Below, in pieces: positions 43,108-51,246 of a DNA stretch of 64,000 nucleotides. Below the pieces are notes generated by a model, which saw only the letters and a program-made list of their open reading frames with translations, was not told the DNA's origin and did no database searches. The position numbers and the translations under genes are program-made. Source of the stretch: Acuticoccus sp. I52.16.1 (GTDB lineage Bacteria; Pseudomonadota; Alphaproteobacteria; Rhizobiales; Amorphaceae); the NCBI RefSeq assembly GCF_022865125.1, contig NZ_CP094828.1, forward strand, positions 2,046,001 to 2,110,000, written 5' to 3'. Position 1 is the stretch's first letter, and the number at the start of each line of letters is the position of its first letter.

Positions 43108-45489
43108 ATGTATTATCAACTCTACGAGCTGAACCACGCTTTCCTCAGCCCGGCGCGTGCACTGAACGACGCTGTCCGCTTGTACTACAAGAATCCGCTG
43201 AACCCCCTCACCTACACCCAGTTCGGACGGCAAGTCGCCGCCGCGACCGACGTGTTCGAGCGCATCACCCGGCGCTACGCCAAGCCGGAGTTCGGGCTCA
43301 CCCATACCGACGTCAATGGCCTGCGCGTCGGCGTCACGGAAGAGATCGTCTGGCAGCGGTCGTTCTGCAAGCTCATCCACTTCAAGCGCGACCTGCCGGA
43401 GGGGATGCCCGAGCAGCCGAAGCTCGTCATCGTGGCGCCGATGTCGGGCCATTATGCGACGCTGCTGCGCGGCACGGTCGAGACGCTGCTGCCGCACTTC
43501 GAGGTGCACATCACCGACTGGGCCGACGCGCGCATGGTGCCGATGTCCGCCGGGACGTTCGATTTCGGCGACTATGTGGACTATGTCGCCGATATCACGC
43601 GCCATTTCGGCGGCGACGTGCACCTCGTCGCGGTGTGCCAGCCCACGGTGCCGGTCTTCGTCGCCATGTCGATCCTGGAGCAGGGCGGCGAGGTGGCGCC
43701 GAAGTCCGTCACCATGATGGGCGGTCCGCTGGACACCCGCGAAAGCCCCACCGAGGTCAACACATACGCCGCCAAGCACGACCTCGACTGGTTCCGCCGC
43801 AACGTCGTCATGACCGTGCCGCTACCGCATCCGGGCTTCATGCGCCCGGTCTATCCGGGATTCCTGCAGCTGACCGGGTTCATGACCATGAACCTCGACC
43901 GTCACCTCGCCGCCCACTACGACTATTTCGACCACCTCGTCGACGGTGACGGCGACAGCGCGGAGAAGCACCGCGAGTTCTACGACGAATATCTCTCGGT
44001 GATGGATCTGACGGCCGAGTTCTACCTCGAAACGGTGGACTACGTGTTCCTACGCCAGCTGCTGCCGAAGGGACTGATGACGCATCGCGGCCGGAAGGTG
44101 GACCCCGGCGCGATCACGCGGACCCCGATCTTCACGGTCGAGGGTGAAAAGGACGACATTTCCGGCATCGGCCAGACGCGCGCGGCGCATCGGATGACGC
44201 CGAACCTCCCGGCCGCCCGCCACCAGCACTACGAGCAGCCCAGCGTCGGCCACTACGGCGTGTTCAACGGCTCGCGCTTCCGCAAGGAAATCGCGCCGCG
44301 CATCGTCGAGTTCGTGTACCGCTGGGACGATGACGGCGCCTACCCGGCGCACAACGGCGGGATCACGCCGGAGATCGTCGAGGGCATGGTCGCCGAGGCG
44401 GCGCACGACATGCCGCCGCGGACGAGCCGGCGCAAGATGGTGCTGCCCGTGGCGCACATCGGTGCCGAGGCGGTCGCCTACAGCTTCGGCGCGGCGTCCG
44501 ACAGCATGGAGGTCCAGCCCGACTTCACCAAGCTGCCCGAGACGATGAAGAGCGCGGCACGGATGATGAACCGCCCGTTCGACTGGTCGGCCGGCTTCGC
44601 GGCCGAGACCGCCGAGGCGATGACCGCAGCGGTCGAGGCGGCGATCTCCAGCACCAGCGCGGCGTTCGAATCCGCCGTCGACGCGACCGAGACCGCCGCC
44701 GACACGGGGCAGGAAATGGCCGAGACGCTGGCCGGCGCCCTGGCGCGCAACTCCGAGGCGCTGGCCGCCTCGGCGATGGAGTTGACCCGCGTCACCGCCG
44801 AGGATATCGCCGGCGTCGCCAACCTCGCCGAGATCGTCGCCGCCACCGAGGCGCCTGACGTCGCAACGCCGACACTCCCCGAAGCCGCCGAGGCCGAGGA
44901 GACCGGTGCGCAGGAGCTGACGGCGGAGGTCTCCCCGAACGAGGCCGAACCCGTAACCGGTGCCGCGCAGCTCGAACCGGCCCTCACGGACACCGCGGTG
45001 GCGACAGAACCGCCGGCGCCGGATGAGGTGACCGCGCAGGAGCCGGCCGCCGAGGTCCCCGCCGGCGAGCCGGAAACCGTCTCCGTCGCCGCCGAGACCG
45101 CGCAGGCCGACGAGGGTGAGCCGGCGGGCGCGGACACGGAGGTGGCGGCAGAGCCGCCCGTGCCGCAGGTTACCGCCGCGGAACCGGGCATGGCGGATGA
45201 CCCCGCCGCCGAGACCGAGGCCACGGCCGCCGGTGCGGCCGTTGAGGCAATCGGCACGGCTCACGGCGGGGCCGCTCGGAAGGAGGCCGGCGCCAAGGCG
45301 GCTAAGTCGAAGGAAGACGCGCCGGCTCCGAAGACCCGGACGAAGCGCTGGACGACGCGCAAGGCCTCGTCGGTGAGCGACAGCACCGTCTCCGACGCAC
45401 CGCAAGCCGCGGACGGCACCGCCGAGCCGACACCGCCGGCCGACAAGCCACGCCCCCGCCGCCGCACCACGCGCAAGCCGCGAAACTGA
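43108..45489 (+). CDS. phaZ: Intracellular PHA depolymerase with long phasin-like/basic C-terminal extension
   Basis: Residues 1-408 are a standard intracellular polyhydroxyalkanoate depolymerase: YYQLYELNHAFLSPAR, VAPMSGHYATLLRGTVETLL, the nucleophile box VAVCQPTVP (Cys177), EGEKDDISGIGQT (Asp349/350) and VGHYGVFNGSRFR (His382). It would mobilise stored PHA. Usual proteins end here. This one continues for about 385 residues: an Ala/Glu-rich helical stretch (about 470-580), a long acidic Pro/Ala/Glu linker (about 580-750), and a basic tail with RTKRWTTRK and PRPRRRTTRKPRN. That order resembles PhaF/PhaM-type phasins that tie granules to DNA. The frame is open throughout. Divergent from regB. 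Confidence 0.93.
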   Translation: MYYQLYELNHAFLSPARALNDAVRLYYKNPLNPLTYTQFGRQVAAATDVFERITRRYAKPEFGLTHTDVNGLRVGVTEEIVWQRSFCKLIHFKRDLPEGMPEQPKLVIVAPMSGHYATLLRGTVETLLPHFEVHITDWADARMVPMSAGTFDFGDYVDYVADITRHFGGDVHLVAVCQPTVPVFVAMSILEQGGEVAPKSVTMMGGPLDTRESPTEVNTYAAKHDLDWFRRNVVMTVPLPHPGFMRPVYPGFLQLTGFMTMNLDRHLAAHYDYFDHLVDGDGDSAEKHREFYDEYLSVMDLTAEFYLETVDYVFLRQLLPKGLMTHRGRKVDPGAITRTPIFTVEGEKDDISGIGQTRAAHRMTPNLPAARHQHYEQPSVGHYGVFNGSRFRKEIAPRIVEFVYRWDDDGAYPAHNGGITPEIVEGMVAEAAHDMPPRTSRRKMVLPVAHIGAEAVAYSFGAASDSMEVQPDFTKLPETMKSAARMMNRPFDWSAGFAAETAEAMTAAVEAAISSTSAAFESAVDATETAADTGQEMAETLAGALARNSEALAASAMELTRVTAEDIAGVANLAEIVAATEAPDVATPTLPEAAEAEETGAQELTAEVSPNEAEPVTGAAQLEPALTDTAVATEPPAPDEVTAQEPAAEVPAGEPETVSVAAETAQADEGEPAGADTEVAAEPPVPQVTAAEPGMADDPAAETEATAAGAAVEAIGTAHGGAARKEAGAKAAKSKEDAPAPKTRTKRWTTRKASSVSDSTVSDAPQAADGTAEPTPPADKPRPRRRTTRKPRN

Positions 45490-45674
45490 GCCGCCGCCGC
45501 TCGCCCGACCGGCACGCGTGCGCCGTCGGCGCTGCTACGGCCGCCGCGATCGTCGGCGGCGCCCGCGCCGGCACTCCTCGGGTCGAAATCCGCGATGCAC
45601 GCATTGGCTGCGGGGCGACAGGCACACCGCGTCCGGTCCGCCGAGGCGCCGGGTCGACGGCGTGCCGTGCGCTA
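45490..45674. other. Gap between phaZ and the IS630 element
   Basis: No gene is seen. A GC hairpin GCCGCCG/CGGCGGC (45540-45560) without a T-run could be a weak terminator for phaZ. The IS630 element begins at 45675. Confidence 0.4.
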
Positions 45675-45765
45675 GAGCAGTTCGCGCTCGGAATGAACCG
45701 CTGTGGGATTCCCGAATCAGCGGAAGTCTGATTCAGCATCATGGCTGGCGATGGGGGGGCCAGTC

Positions 45766-46115
45766 ATGATGCCCAAGCTGCTCTCTGACGATCTTCGCCT
45801 TCGCGTGGTTCGCGCCATCGACGATGGAATGTCCCGCCGGCAGGCCGCGGCGCGGTTCGAGGTCGCCCCGTCCACGGCGATCCGATGGTACGAGGCTTGG
45901 CAACGCACCGGCTCATGCCGCGCCAAGCGCCAGGGCGGCGACCGCTGGTCCCACGTCACCGAAGCCCACGCCGAGCGCATCCTCGCGATCCTAGACGGCA
46001 CCGGCGACATCACCCTGGTCGAGCTGAAGGCAAGGCTCGGTGAGAGCGGCGGCACGGTCTCCATCTCGGCGCTGTCGCGCTTCTTCCGTCGCCACGGGAT
46101 CACGCGCAAAAAAAG
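45766..46115 (+). pseudogene. IS630-family transposase, 5' part
   Basis: The N-terminal helix-turn-helix part of an IS630 transposase: LLSDDLRLRVVRAIDDGMSR, AAARFEVAPSTAIRWYEAW and VSISALSRFFRRHGITRKK. The frame is cut by the IS1595 insertion at the run of seven A plus G (46108-46115). In the uninterrupted element this A7G run joins two frames offset by -1, as in IS630 relatives that use ribosomal frameshifting. As it stands it runs only about ten codons into the inserted element. Confidence 0.88.
46108..46115 (+). repeat. Left copy of 8-bp target duplication AAAAAAAG
   Basis: Identical to 49202-49209 on the other side of the IS1595-family element. Eight bases is the duplication length known for IS1595-family insertions. 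The sequence is also the putative frameshift site of the IS630 transposase. Confidence 0.9.
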
Positions 46116-46154
46116 GGCGATTATGCACTTTGCAAACCGTCGGTAAACCGGTAG

Positions 46155-46178
46155 CCTGCCTGCACTGTTTCAGGCAGG
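46155..46178 (+). other. Hairpin in the leader of the P63C gene
   Basis: CCTGCCTG (46155-46162) and CAGGCAGG (46171-46178) form a perfect 8-bp stem with an 8-base loop, ending 12 bp before the ATG at 46191. It could affect translation or be an operator. Confidence 0.4.
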
Positions 46179-46190
46179 GGATTTCAGCGG

Positions 46191-47111
46191 ATGAGCGGCG
46201 ACGGCGAAATTGAGATGCCGAAGGCCACGCATCAAGGCCAGATGGCTATCGGAGACGTGGTGCTCGATTGCTACGTCCTAGAGGATGGGCGGCGAGTGTT
46301 TCACAAGCGCGGCATGGCACGCGCCCTCGGCATGAAGTCCGCTGGCGGCAATGCGTTCATGAAGGCGATGGGCCGGCAAAGCATCGGATCCGCGCTCCCC
46401 GAGTCTCTTCGTGAAAAGATCAATAAGCCTATAAATTTCAAGCCTTTGACCCAGGATCTGGGGCATGGTTATCCGGCCGAAGTGCTGGCCGATGTGGCTA
46501 AGGCGATCCTAGAGGCAGAGCGCATTGGGTTGCTCACCCCATCCCAGCGCGGATTGGCCGACCAAGCGCGGATCCTTCAGAACGCGTTTGCCGGGGTCGG
46601 CGTTGTCGCGCTGATCGACGAGGCAACCGGCTACCAGCAGATCCGCGATCCCAAAGCGCTGCGGATCCTCGTTCAGCAATATATTGAAGAAGAGATTCGC
46701 CAGTGGGAGAAACAGTTTCCAGACGCGTATTATGATGAGCTAAACAGAATTTACGGAAGTCGCCGCCTCACCACCACGACGTCAGGCGCCGTCATTCAGA
46801 ATAGACCGCAGCACTTTGCCAAATTCACCCGAAAGTACGTCTACCATCCGTTAGAGAATGGTGCCGTGCTTGAGGAACTGGACCGCCTGAACCCGAAGGT
46901 GAATGCCAGGGGCGACCGGAGAACGAGATTCCACCAGCATCTCACAGAGGGCTATGGCCTTGAGAAGTTAAAGGCCCAAGTGCGCGACGTGCAGACACTG
47001 CTTGCCGTCTCAACAGACATGTCTGAGTTCAGGCGCCTGTTCGCGCGTAGGTTCCCAGACGCGAGCGTTGGTGAGGATGATCTGTTCGCAGAACCCCCAG
47101 CATCCCTATAG
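46191..47111 (+). CDS. P63C-domain protein (IS1595 passenger)
   Basis: A 306-residue protein. The N terminus has GRRVFHKRGMARALGMKS, a short DNA-binding-like segment seen in phage antirepressor-type proteins. The C-terminal half carries the P63C domain: QQYIEEEIRQWEKQFPDAYY and FTRKYVYHPLENGAVLEEL. P63C proteins occur in phages and on mobile elements; their role is unknown. It is the first gene inside the left end of the element and has its own leader hairpin. Codon use is less GC-biased than in the chromosome. Confidence 0.78.
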   Translation: MSGDGEIEMPKATHQGQMAIGDVVLDCYVLEDGRRVFHKRGMARALGMKSAGGNAFMKAMGRQSIGSALPESLREKINKPINFKPLTQDLGHGYPAEVLADVAKAILEAERIGLLTPSQRGLADQARILQNAFAGVGVVALIDEATGYQQIRDPKALRILVQQYIEEEIRQWEKQFPDAYYDELNRIYGSRRLTTTTSGAVIQNRPQHFAKFTRKYVYHPLENGAVLEELDRLNPKVNARGDRRTRFHQHLTEGYGLEKLKAQVRDVQTLLAVSTDMSEFRRLFARRFPDASVGEDDLFAEPPASL

Positions 47112-47128
47112 GATCCGCGCCAGTCTAT

Positions 47129-47311
47129 TCATTCGGGCTTGGCAGGGTCGTCCTTCGGCGGCTCCGGCGGCGGGTCGTCGCTCACCTTCGCCTTGGCGAT
47201 CTTGCGCAGGCGGGCCTTGAAGTGATCTTCTGATTCGTCGGCGCCCGATTCGCGGGCGGCTTCCCGGAATTTGTCCGCTTGGGACTTCGTTTCATTCAAA
47301 ATTCGCTCCAT
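47129..47311 (-). CDS. Small charged protein divergent from the DUF3800 gene
   Basis: A 60-residue protein starting MERILNETKSQADKFREAAR, containing DEDHFKARLRKIAK-like alternation of acidic and basic residues (about 25-40) and a Pro/Asp/Glu-rich tail. Small helical proteins of this kind are often seen beside DUF3800 genes, which supports reality. Function unknown; it may regulate or bind its neighbour. It is 17 bp from the end of the P63C gene (convergent) and 65 bp from the DUF3800 start (divergent). Confidence 0.6.
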   Translation of the reverse strand: MERILNETKSQADKFREAARESGADESEDHFKARLRKIAKAKVSDDPPPEPPKDDPAKPE

Positions 47312-47376
47312 TGTCGTCCGCAGGCGTCGCGTACTTCTCTCGCGGGGCACTGTTGCCAAAAACAGCGATTTAAACA

Positions 47377-48129
47377 TTGCCACCCTCATTGATCCCGCTC
47401 GCTTTCTTTGCTGACACGAGCAGTCATCGAAACCATACGTACATGGTGGCTGGTGGCCTAGCGCTTCGTCGCGCTCGATATGCGGAGTTTGAATCCGCCG
47501 CACAGGATATCAAGCGCGTTCACGGTATAACCCGGGAAATGAAGTGGTCGGAATACAAGGGTGGAGCTAAACGCGCGCCATACGAGGCGATGGTTGAATT
47601 GCTATTCGCGTGGACCGATAGCCACCATGCAGCATACCACTGTCTTATCGCGAAATTCGACGAATTCACTCATAGACTTGACCCAGGCGATAGCGAAGAT
47701 ACTAGCGTTAATAGAATGTACTTCCAGTTTCTTCAGCATCGGGTTTGCCGATTTTACGGAAAGAAATGTTCGATAGCCGTGTTCCCCGATGTCGGGAATG
47801 ACAGTAGTGATATCCCTCTACTCCGCAATGAACTATGCGCAGCGGCTTACAATAAGTATAGGGCGCGCCCCAACTGCGTTCGCGAGATCGCACCGCAGCA
47901 TTCGCACCACCACAACGTTCTTCAAGCAGTCGATATTGTCACAGGGGCCATAGCTGCAAAGTGCAACGCCCGCGTCGGAGGGCACAAGGCAGAGCTGGCG
48001 GAGTACGTGCTCAAGAGGTCAGGCCGGCGCACATGGTTGACGAATACTGCCTGGACCGAACGGAAGTTCACTGTTTGGAACTTCCGTCAATCGAAAACCC
48101 CACGCGACCCGCGCCCTAGTCCACGCTAG
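47377..48129 (+). CDS. DUF3800-domain protein (IS1595 passenger)
   Basis: A 250-residue protein with the DUF3800 pattern: PLAFFADTSSHRNHTYMVAG at the N terminus (first Asp and Ser), EMKWSEYKGG (Glu-Lys), KCSIAVFPDVGND, and NVLQAVDIVTGAIAAKCN (last Asp). The spaced acidic residues are typical of the family, which is suspected to be a nuclease-like fold; this is not proven. The frame starts with TTG at 47377 because no ATG precedes the first conserved strand, so the start is uncertain. It is found on a mobile element, as is common. Confidence 0.75.
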   Translation: MPPSLIPLAFFADTSSHRNHTYMVAGGLALRRARYAEFESAAQDIKRVHGITREMKWSEYKGGAKRAPYEAMVELLFAWTDSHHAAYHCLIAKFDEFTHRLDPGDSEDTSVNRMYFQFLQHRVCRFYGKKCSIAVFPDVGNDSSDIPLLRNELCAAAYNKYRARPNCVREIAPQHSHHHNVLQAVDIVTGAIAAKCNARVGGHKAELAEYVLKRSGRRTWLTNTAWTERKFTVWNFRQSKTPRDPRPSPR

Positions 48130-48205
48130 GCGGACAAGGCCAGCAATGCCGGCGGATTCGTGACGCGGGCCGCTGTGTGGAACATAGCGTGAATCACCTA
48201 CCTCG

Positions 48206-49138
48206 TCAAGGCGCTGTTCGATACGTCAACCGCTTCCCGACGATCCCAGCCAACGCTCGCACATTGCGCCCAGCATCGTCGCAACCGTTCGCGATACGGT
48301 TGTTGTAGCGGAACTCAAACTCGGCGACGTAGCGGTGCAAGTGCTTCTTAGCGCAGTGCTGGTAGACGCCCTTCATGCCGCGTTTGAAGATCGAGAAAGA
48401 GCCCTCAATCGTGTTCGTGTGGAACTCGCCACGGCCATACTCGCCCGCATTGTGGCGGACGATTTCATGCGCGGCGAACTCGCGGCCAACCTTCGTGTAG
48501 TAGGCGGCCTCATCGGTCATCAGCGTGGCTTCCTTGGCGAGGTTCGTGCGGACGATATCGCCCACCGTCGTCGCCTTGAGGTCGTCCACGATCATCATGC
48601 GCGTCATGCCGGTGTTGCGCTCCACCAGCGCCATGACCTTGTGCTTGTGGTGGTAGCCGCGGCCCTTCTTCTCGCCCTTCGGCTTGATGGTGCGGTCGTT
48701 GCCGATGAACGTCTCGTCAACTTCGACAACGCCACCGTCAGAGCCGAACGGGGCGAGATCGCCAGAGCGCATCGCCTCGCGAATGCGGTGGGCGAGGAAC
48801 CACGCGGTGCGGTACTGGACCTCAAGCACGCGGTGGAGCTGGTGCGCGCTGATGCCCTTCTTGCTGGACGTCATCAGGTAGACCGCCTGGAGCGCCTTAT
48901 GCAGCGGGATGCGCATGTGCTCGAACACGGTGCCCACCTTCACGGTGAACTGCTTCTTGCACTGACCGCACTTGTGCAGGCCGTAGCGGACGCGCTTCTC
49001 AGGGTTCGCCTTGATCTTCGAGATACGCTCGAAACCGCCGCAGTGAGCGCACACCGGCTGCCCGCCCCAGATCACCTCTTCGAGAAACGCGAAGGCGGCT
49101 TCTTCGTCGTGGAAGTAGGGCTTGGAATGGACGGACAT
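48206..49138 (-). CDS. IS1595-family (ISXO2-like) transposase
   Basis: A 310-residue transposase. The N-terminal zinc ribbon has CAHCGG and HKCGQCKKQF. A helix-turn-helix region follows (KGISAHQLHRVLEVQYRTAW). The DDE-type catalytic core shows VVEVDETFIGND, TLMTDEAAYY and HTNTIEGSFSIFKRGMKG (Asn/Glu region). It appears intact, so the element may be mobile. It reads toward the passenger genes and ends 76 bp from DUF3800. Confidence 0.95.
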   Translation of the reverse strand: MSVHSKPYFHDEEAAFAFLEEVIWGGQPVCAHCGGFERISKIKANPEKRVRYGLHKCGQCKKQFTVKVGTVFEHMRIPLHKALQAVYLMTSSKKGISAHQLHRVLEVQYRTAWFLAHRIREAMRSGDLAPFGSDGGVVEVDETFIGNDRTIKPKGEKKGRGYHHKHKVMALVERNTGMTRMMIVDDLKATTVGDIVRTNLAKEATLMTDEAAYYTKVGREFAAHEIVRHNAGEYGRGEFHTNTIEGSFSIFKRGMKGVYQHCAKKHLHRYVAEFEFRYNNRIANGCDDAGRNVRALAGIVGKRLTYRTAP

Positions 49139-49188
49139 GAGGCTTTCTCCTTAGCCCCAATATGGCTCATTCTGGGCGGGTTTGCAAG

Positions 49189-49809
49189 ATGCATAATAGC
49201 CAAAAAAAGACCGGCCACGCGGCCGAGCAGGACCGCGCGGATGTCCTTGCCCGGCGGCACGCCTGGTTCGACGGGCAGGACGAGCTCGACGCCGAGCGCC
49301 TGATCTTCATCGACGAGACCTGGGCCAACACGAAGATGGCCCGCACCCACGGCCGCTGCGCCCGGGGGACAAGGCTGCGCATGCCGCTGCCGTTCGGCCA
49401 TTGGAAGACGACCACGCTGGTCGCCGGGCTCTCGCTGTCCGGGATCGTCGCGCCTATGGTGCTCGACCGGGCGATCAACGGCGTATGGTTCGAGGCCTAC
49501 GTGGAGCAGGTTCTCGCACCATGCCTGTCGCCGGGCGACGTCGTCGTGATGGACAACCTCGGCAGTCACAAGGGTTGGCGCGTTCGCGACCTGATCGAGA
49601 GCGCCGGGGCGAGGCTCGTGTTCCTCCCGCCCTACAGCCCCGACTTCAACCCGATCGAGATGGCCTTCGCCAAGATCAAGGCGCTCCTTCGAAAGGCGGC
49701 GGAGCGAACCGTCGATGACCTGTGGGACCGCATCGGCGCGGTCCTCGACCTCGTCACGCCAGACGAAGCCCGAGCCTACTTCCGAGCCGCCGGCTATGAC
49801 CCGGACTGA
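49189..49809 (+). pseudogene. IS630-family transposase, 3' part
   Basis: Encodes the catalytic domain of the split IS630 transposase: TGHAAEQDRADVLARR, LIFIDETWANTKM (first Asp), VVVMDNLGSHKG (second Asp) and PPYSPDFNPIEMAFAKIK (Glu). The ATG at 49189 lies inside the right end of the IS1595 element, so the insertion gives this half a new possible start (MHNSQKKTGHA). It lacks the DNA-binding half and should be non-functional for transposition on its own. Confidence 0.88.
49202..49209 (+). repeat. Right copy of 8-bp target duplication AAAAAAAG
   Basis: Matches 46108-46115 exactly and marks the right edge of the IS1595-family insertion. Confidence 0.9.
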
Positions 49810-49871
49810 GCGCGAAGTGCGCTAACGGCCCGGCACGCTCCCGATTCGATCGAGACGGGGGCCGGCGGGCG

Positions 49872-51158
49872 TCAGCCCTCCAGCTCTTTCTGCCGGCTGC
49901 CGGCCGGCTCGGGGACCGGGGCGGCGCCGTCCGCGTCGGCCGCCGGGGCGCGGGACGCCTTCGGGGCCGTCGGCGCCGCGGCGGTCTTCGGCGGGGTCAG
50001 CGCGGAGGACATCTCGCTCGTGGTGACGATGCCCATCAGCTTGCCCTCGTCGTCGACCACCGGGAGCGGATAGTCGGTCTCGAGCGCGGCCGGCAGCGCC
50101 TGTTCCAGCGCGTCCTCGGCCGACAGCGTCGGCCCCTCGGTGGCGATCTCGTAGAGATTGCGGTTGTCCTGGGTGGAGAGGGCCACCTCCAGGCTCTCCG
50201 CCGTGGCGACGCCGCGGAACCGGTCGTCCTCCACCACGTAGCCGTATTTCACCCCCGCGCGGCGCATCTCCTCCAGCGCATGGTCGATGTTCTCGCCGGT
50301 GAGGCGCGCCTTGGGCGGCTTCATCACCGTCTCCACGGTCAGGACGCGGGCCCGGTTCACGTCGCGCACGAACGAGGTGACGTAGTCGTCCGCCGGTTGC
50401 AGCAGGATCTCCGGCGGCGTGCCGACCTGGCTGAGGCGGCCGTCCTTGAGGATGGCGATGTGGTCGCCGATCCGCAGCGCCTCGTCGAGGTCGTGGGTGA
50501 TGAAGACGATGGTCTTGCCCAGCTCCGACTGCAGCTCGATGAGCTGGTCCTGCATCTGGCTGCGGATCAGCGGGTCGAGCGCCGAGAAGGCTTCGTCCAT
50601 GAGGAGGATCTCGGCGTCCGTCGCCAGCGCGCGGGCGAGGCCGACGCGCTGCTGCATGCCGCCCGACAGCTGCGTCGGATATTGGTCCTCGTAGCCCGCG
50701 AGGCCGACGCGCTCGATCCACTCGCGCGCCTTCTTCTCCCGGTCGGCCCGCGACACGCCGCGCACCCGGAGCCCGTAGGCGACGTTCTGCACCACCGTGC
50801 GGTGCGGCATCAGGCCGAAGCGCTGAAACACCATCGACATCTTGGTGCGCCGGAACTGCTCCAGCTCACGCCCCGACATCGTGACGACGTCGTCGCCGTC
50901 GACCAGGATGTGACCGTCGGTCGGGTCGATCAGGCGGTTGAAGTGACGGATCATCGTCGACTTGCCGGACCCCGACAGGCCCATGATGACGAAGATCTCA
51001 CCCTTGCCGATGGAGAGCGACACGTCGGCGAGGCCGAGGGTGTGGCCGGTCTCGGCCAGCAGCTCCTCCTTGGACAGGCCGGCCCGGTAGCGCTCCAGCG
51101 CCTGTTTGGGGTGCGGGCCGAAGATCTTGGTAACGTTCTTGACTTCGATCAGGGACAT
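49872..51158 (-). CDS. proV: Glycine betaine/proline ABC transporter ATP-binding protein
   Basis: A 428-residue ProV/OpuAA-type ATPase. Walker [14 protein letters not shown], signature LSGGMQQRVGLARAL, Walker B ILLMDEAFSALDP and the switch His in TIVFITHDLDEAL are intact. The C-terminal part contains a CBS pair (about 270-390), the ionic-strength/osmotic control module of this family, then an Ala/Pro-rich tail. It powers ProW for uptake of compatible solutes. The ATG at 51158 has GAGGA eight bases upstream. Confidence 0.95.
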   Translation of the reverse strand: MSLIEVKNVTKIFGPHPKQALERYRAGLSKEELLAETGHTLGLADVSLSIGKGEIFVIMGLSGSGKSTMIRHFNRLIDPTDGHILVDGDDVVTMSGRELEQFRRTKMSMVFQRFGLMPHRTVVQNVAYGLRVRGVSRADREKKAREWIERVGLAGYEDQYPTQLSGGMQQRVGLARALATDAEILLMDEAFSALDPLIRSQMQDQLIELQSELGKTIVFITHDLDEALRIGDHIAILKDGRLSQVGTPPEILLQPADDYVTSFVRDVNRARVLTVETVMKPPKARLTGENIDHALEEMRRAGVKYGYVVEDDRFRGVATAESLEVALSTQDNRNLYEIATEGPTLSAEDALEQALPAALETDYPLPVVDDEGKLMGIVTTSEMSSALTPPKTAAAPTAPKASRAPAADADGAAPVPEPAGSRQKELEG

Positions 51159-51246
51159 CAAAGGGTCCTCAGCGGCTCGACGGTGCGACCCCGAGGGGTC
51201 CGGACCGCGGCGGGAAAAACGGGCGACAGCGGCAACCGGCGGACGA

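Larger units (their letters stand above)
46116..49201. mobile_element. IS1595-family element with passenger genes (3086 bp)
   Basis: The terminal 23 bases (46116-46138 and 49179-49201, inverted) match at 20 positions, both beginning GGC and containing ATTATGCA and TTGCAAACC. The element is bounded by AAAAAAAG on both sides. It carries an ISXO2-type transposase at its right end (minus) and three other frames: a P63C-domain protein, a small protein and a DUF3800 protein. Some IS1595-family groups are known to carry passenger genes. The passenger part is visibly more AT-rich than the surroundings, suggesting an origin in another host. Confidence 0.92.
45675..49822. mobile_element. IS630-family element interrupted by an IS1595-family element
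   Basis: The ends are imperfect inverted repeats: left GAGCAGTTCGCGCTC (45675-45689) against the reverse complement of the right end, GCGCACTTCGCGCTC (49808-49822), 13 of 15 matching. Both are flanked by TA (45673-45674 and 49823-49824), the target duplication of IS630/Tc1 elements. Without the 3.1-kb insert and one copy of its 8-bp duplication, the element is about 1054 bp, a normal IS630 length. It encodes one transposase in two frames, now split. Confidence 0.88.

Noticed and set aside
44050-45405. 451-residue minus-strand frame opposite the phaZ extension
   Set aside because: Arg/Gly/Leu repeats typical of the complement of Ala/Glu-rich coding; the plus frame continues a certain gene.
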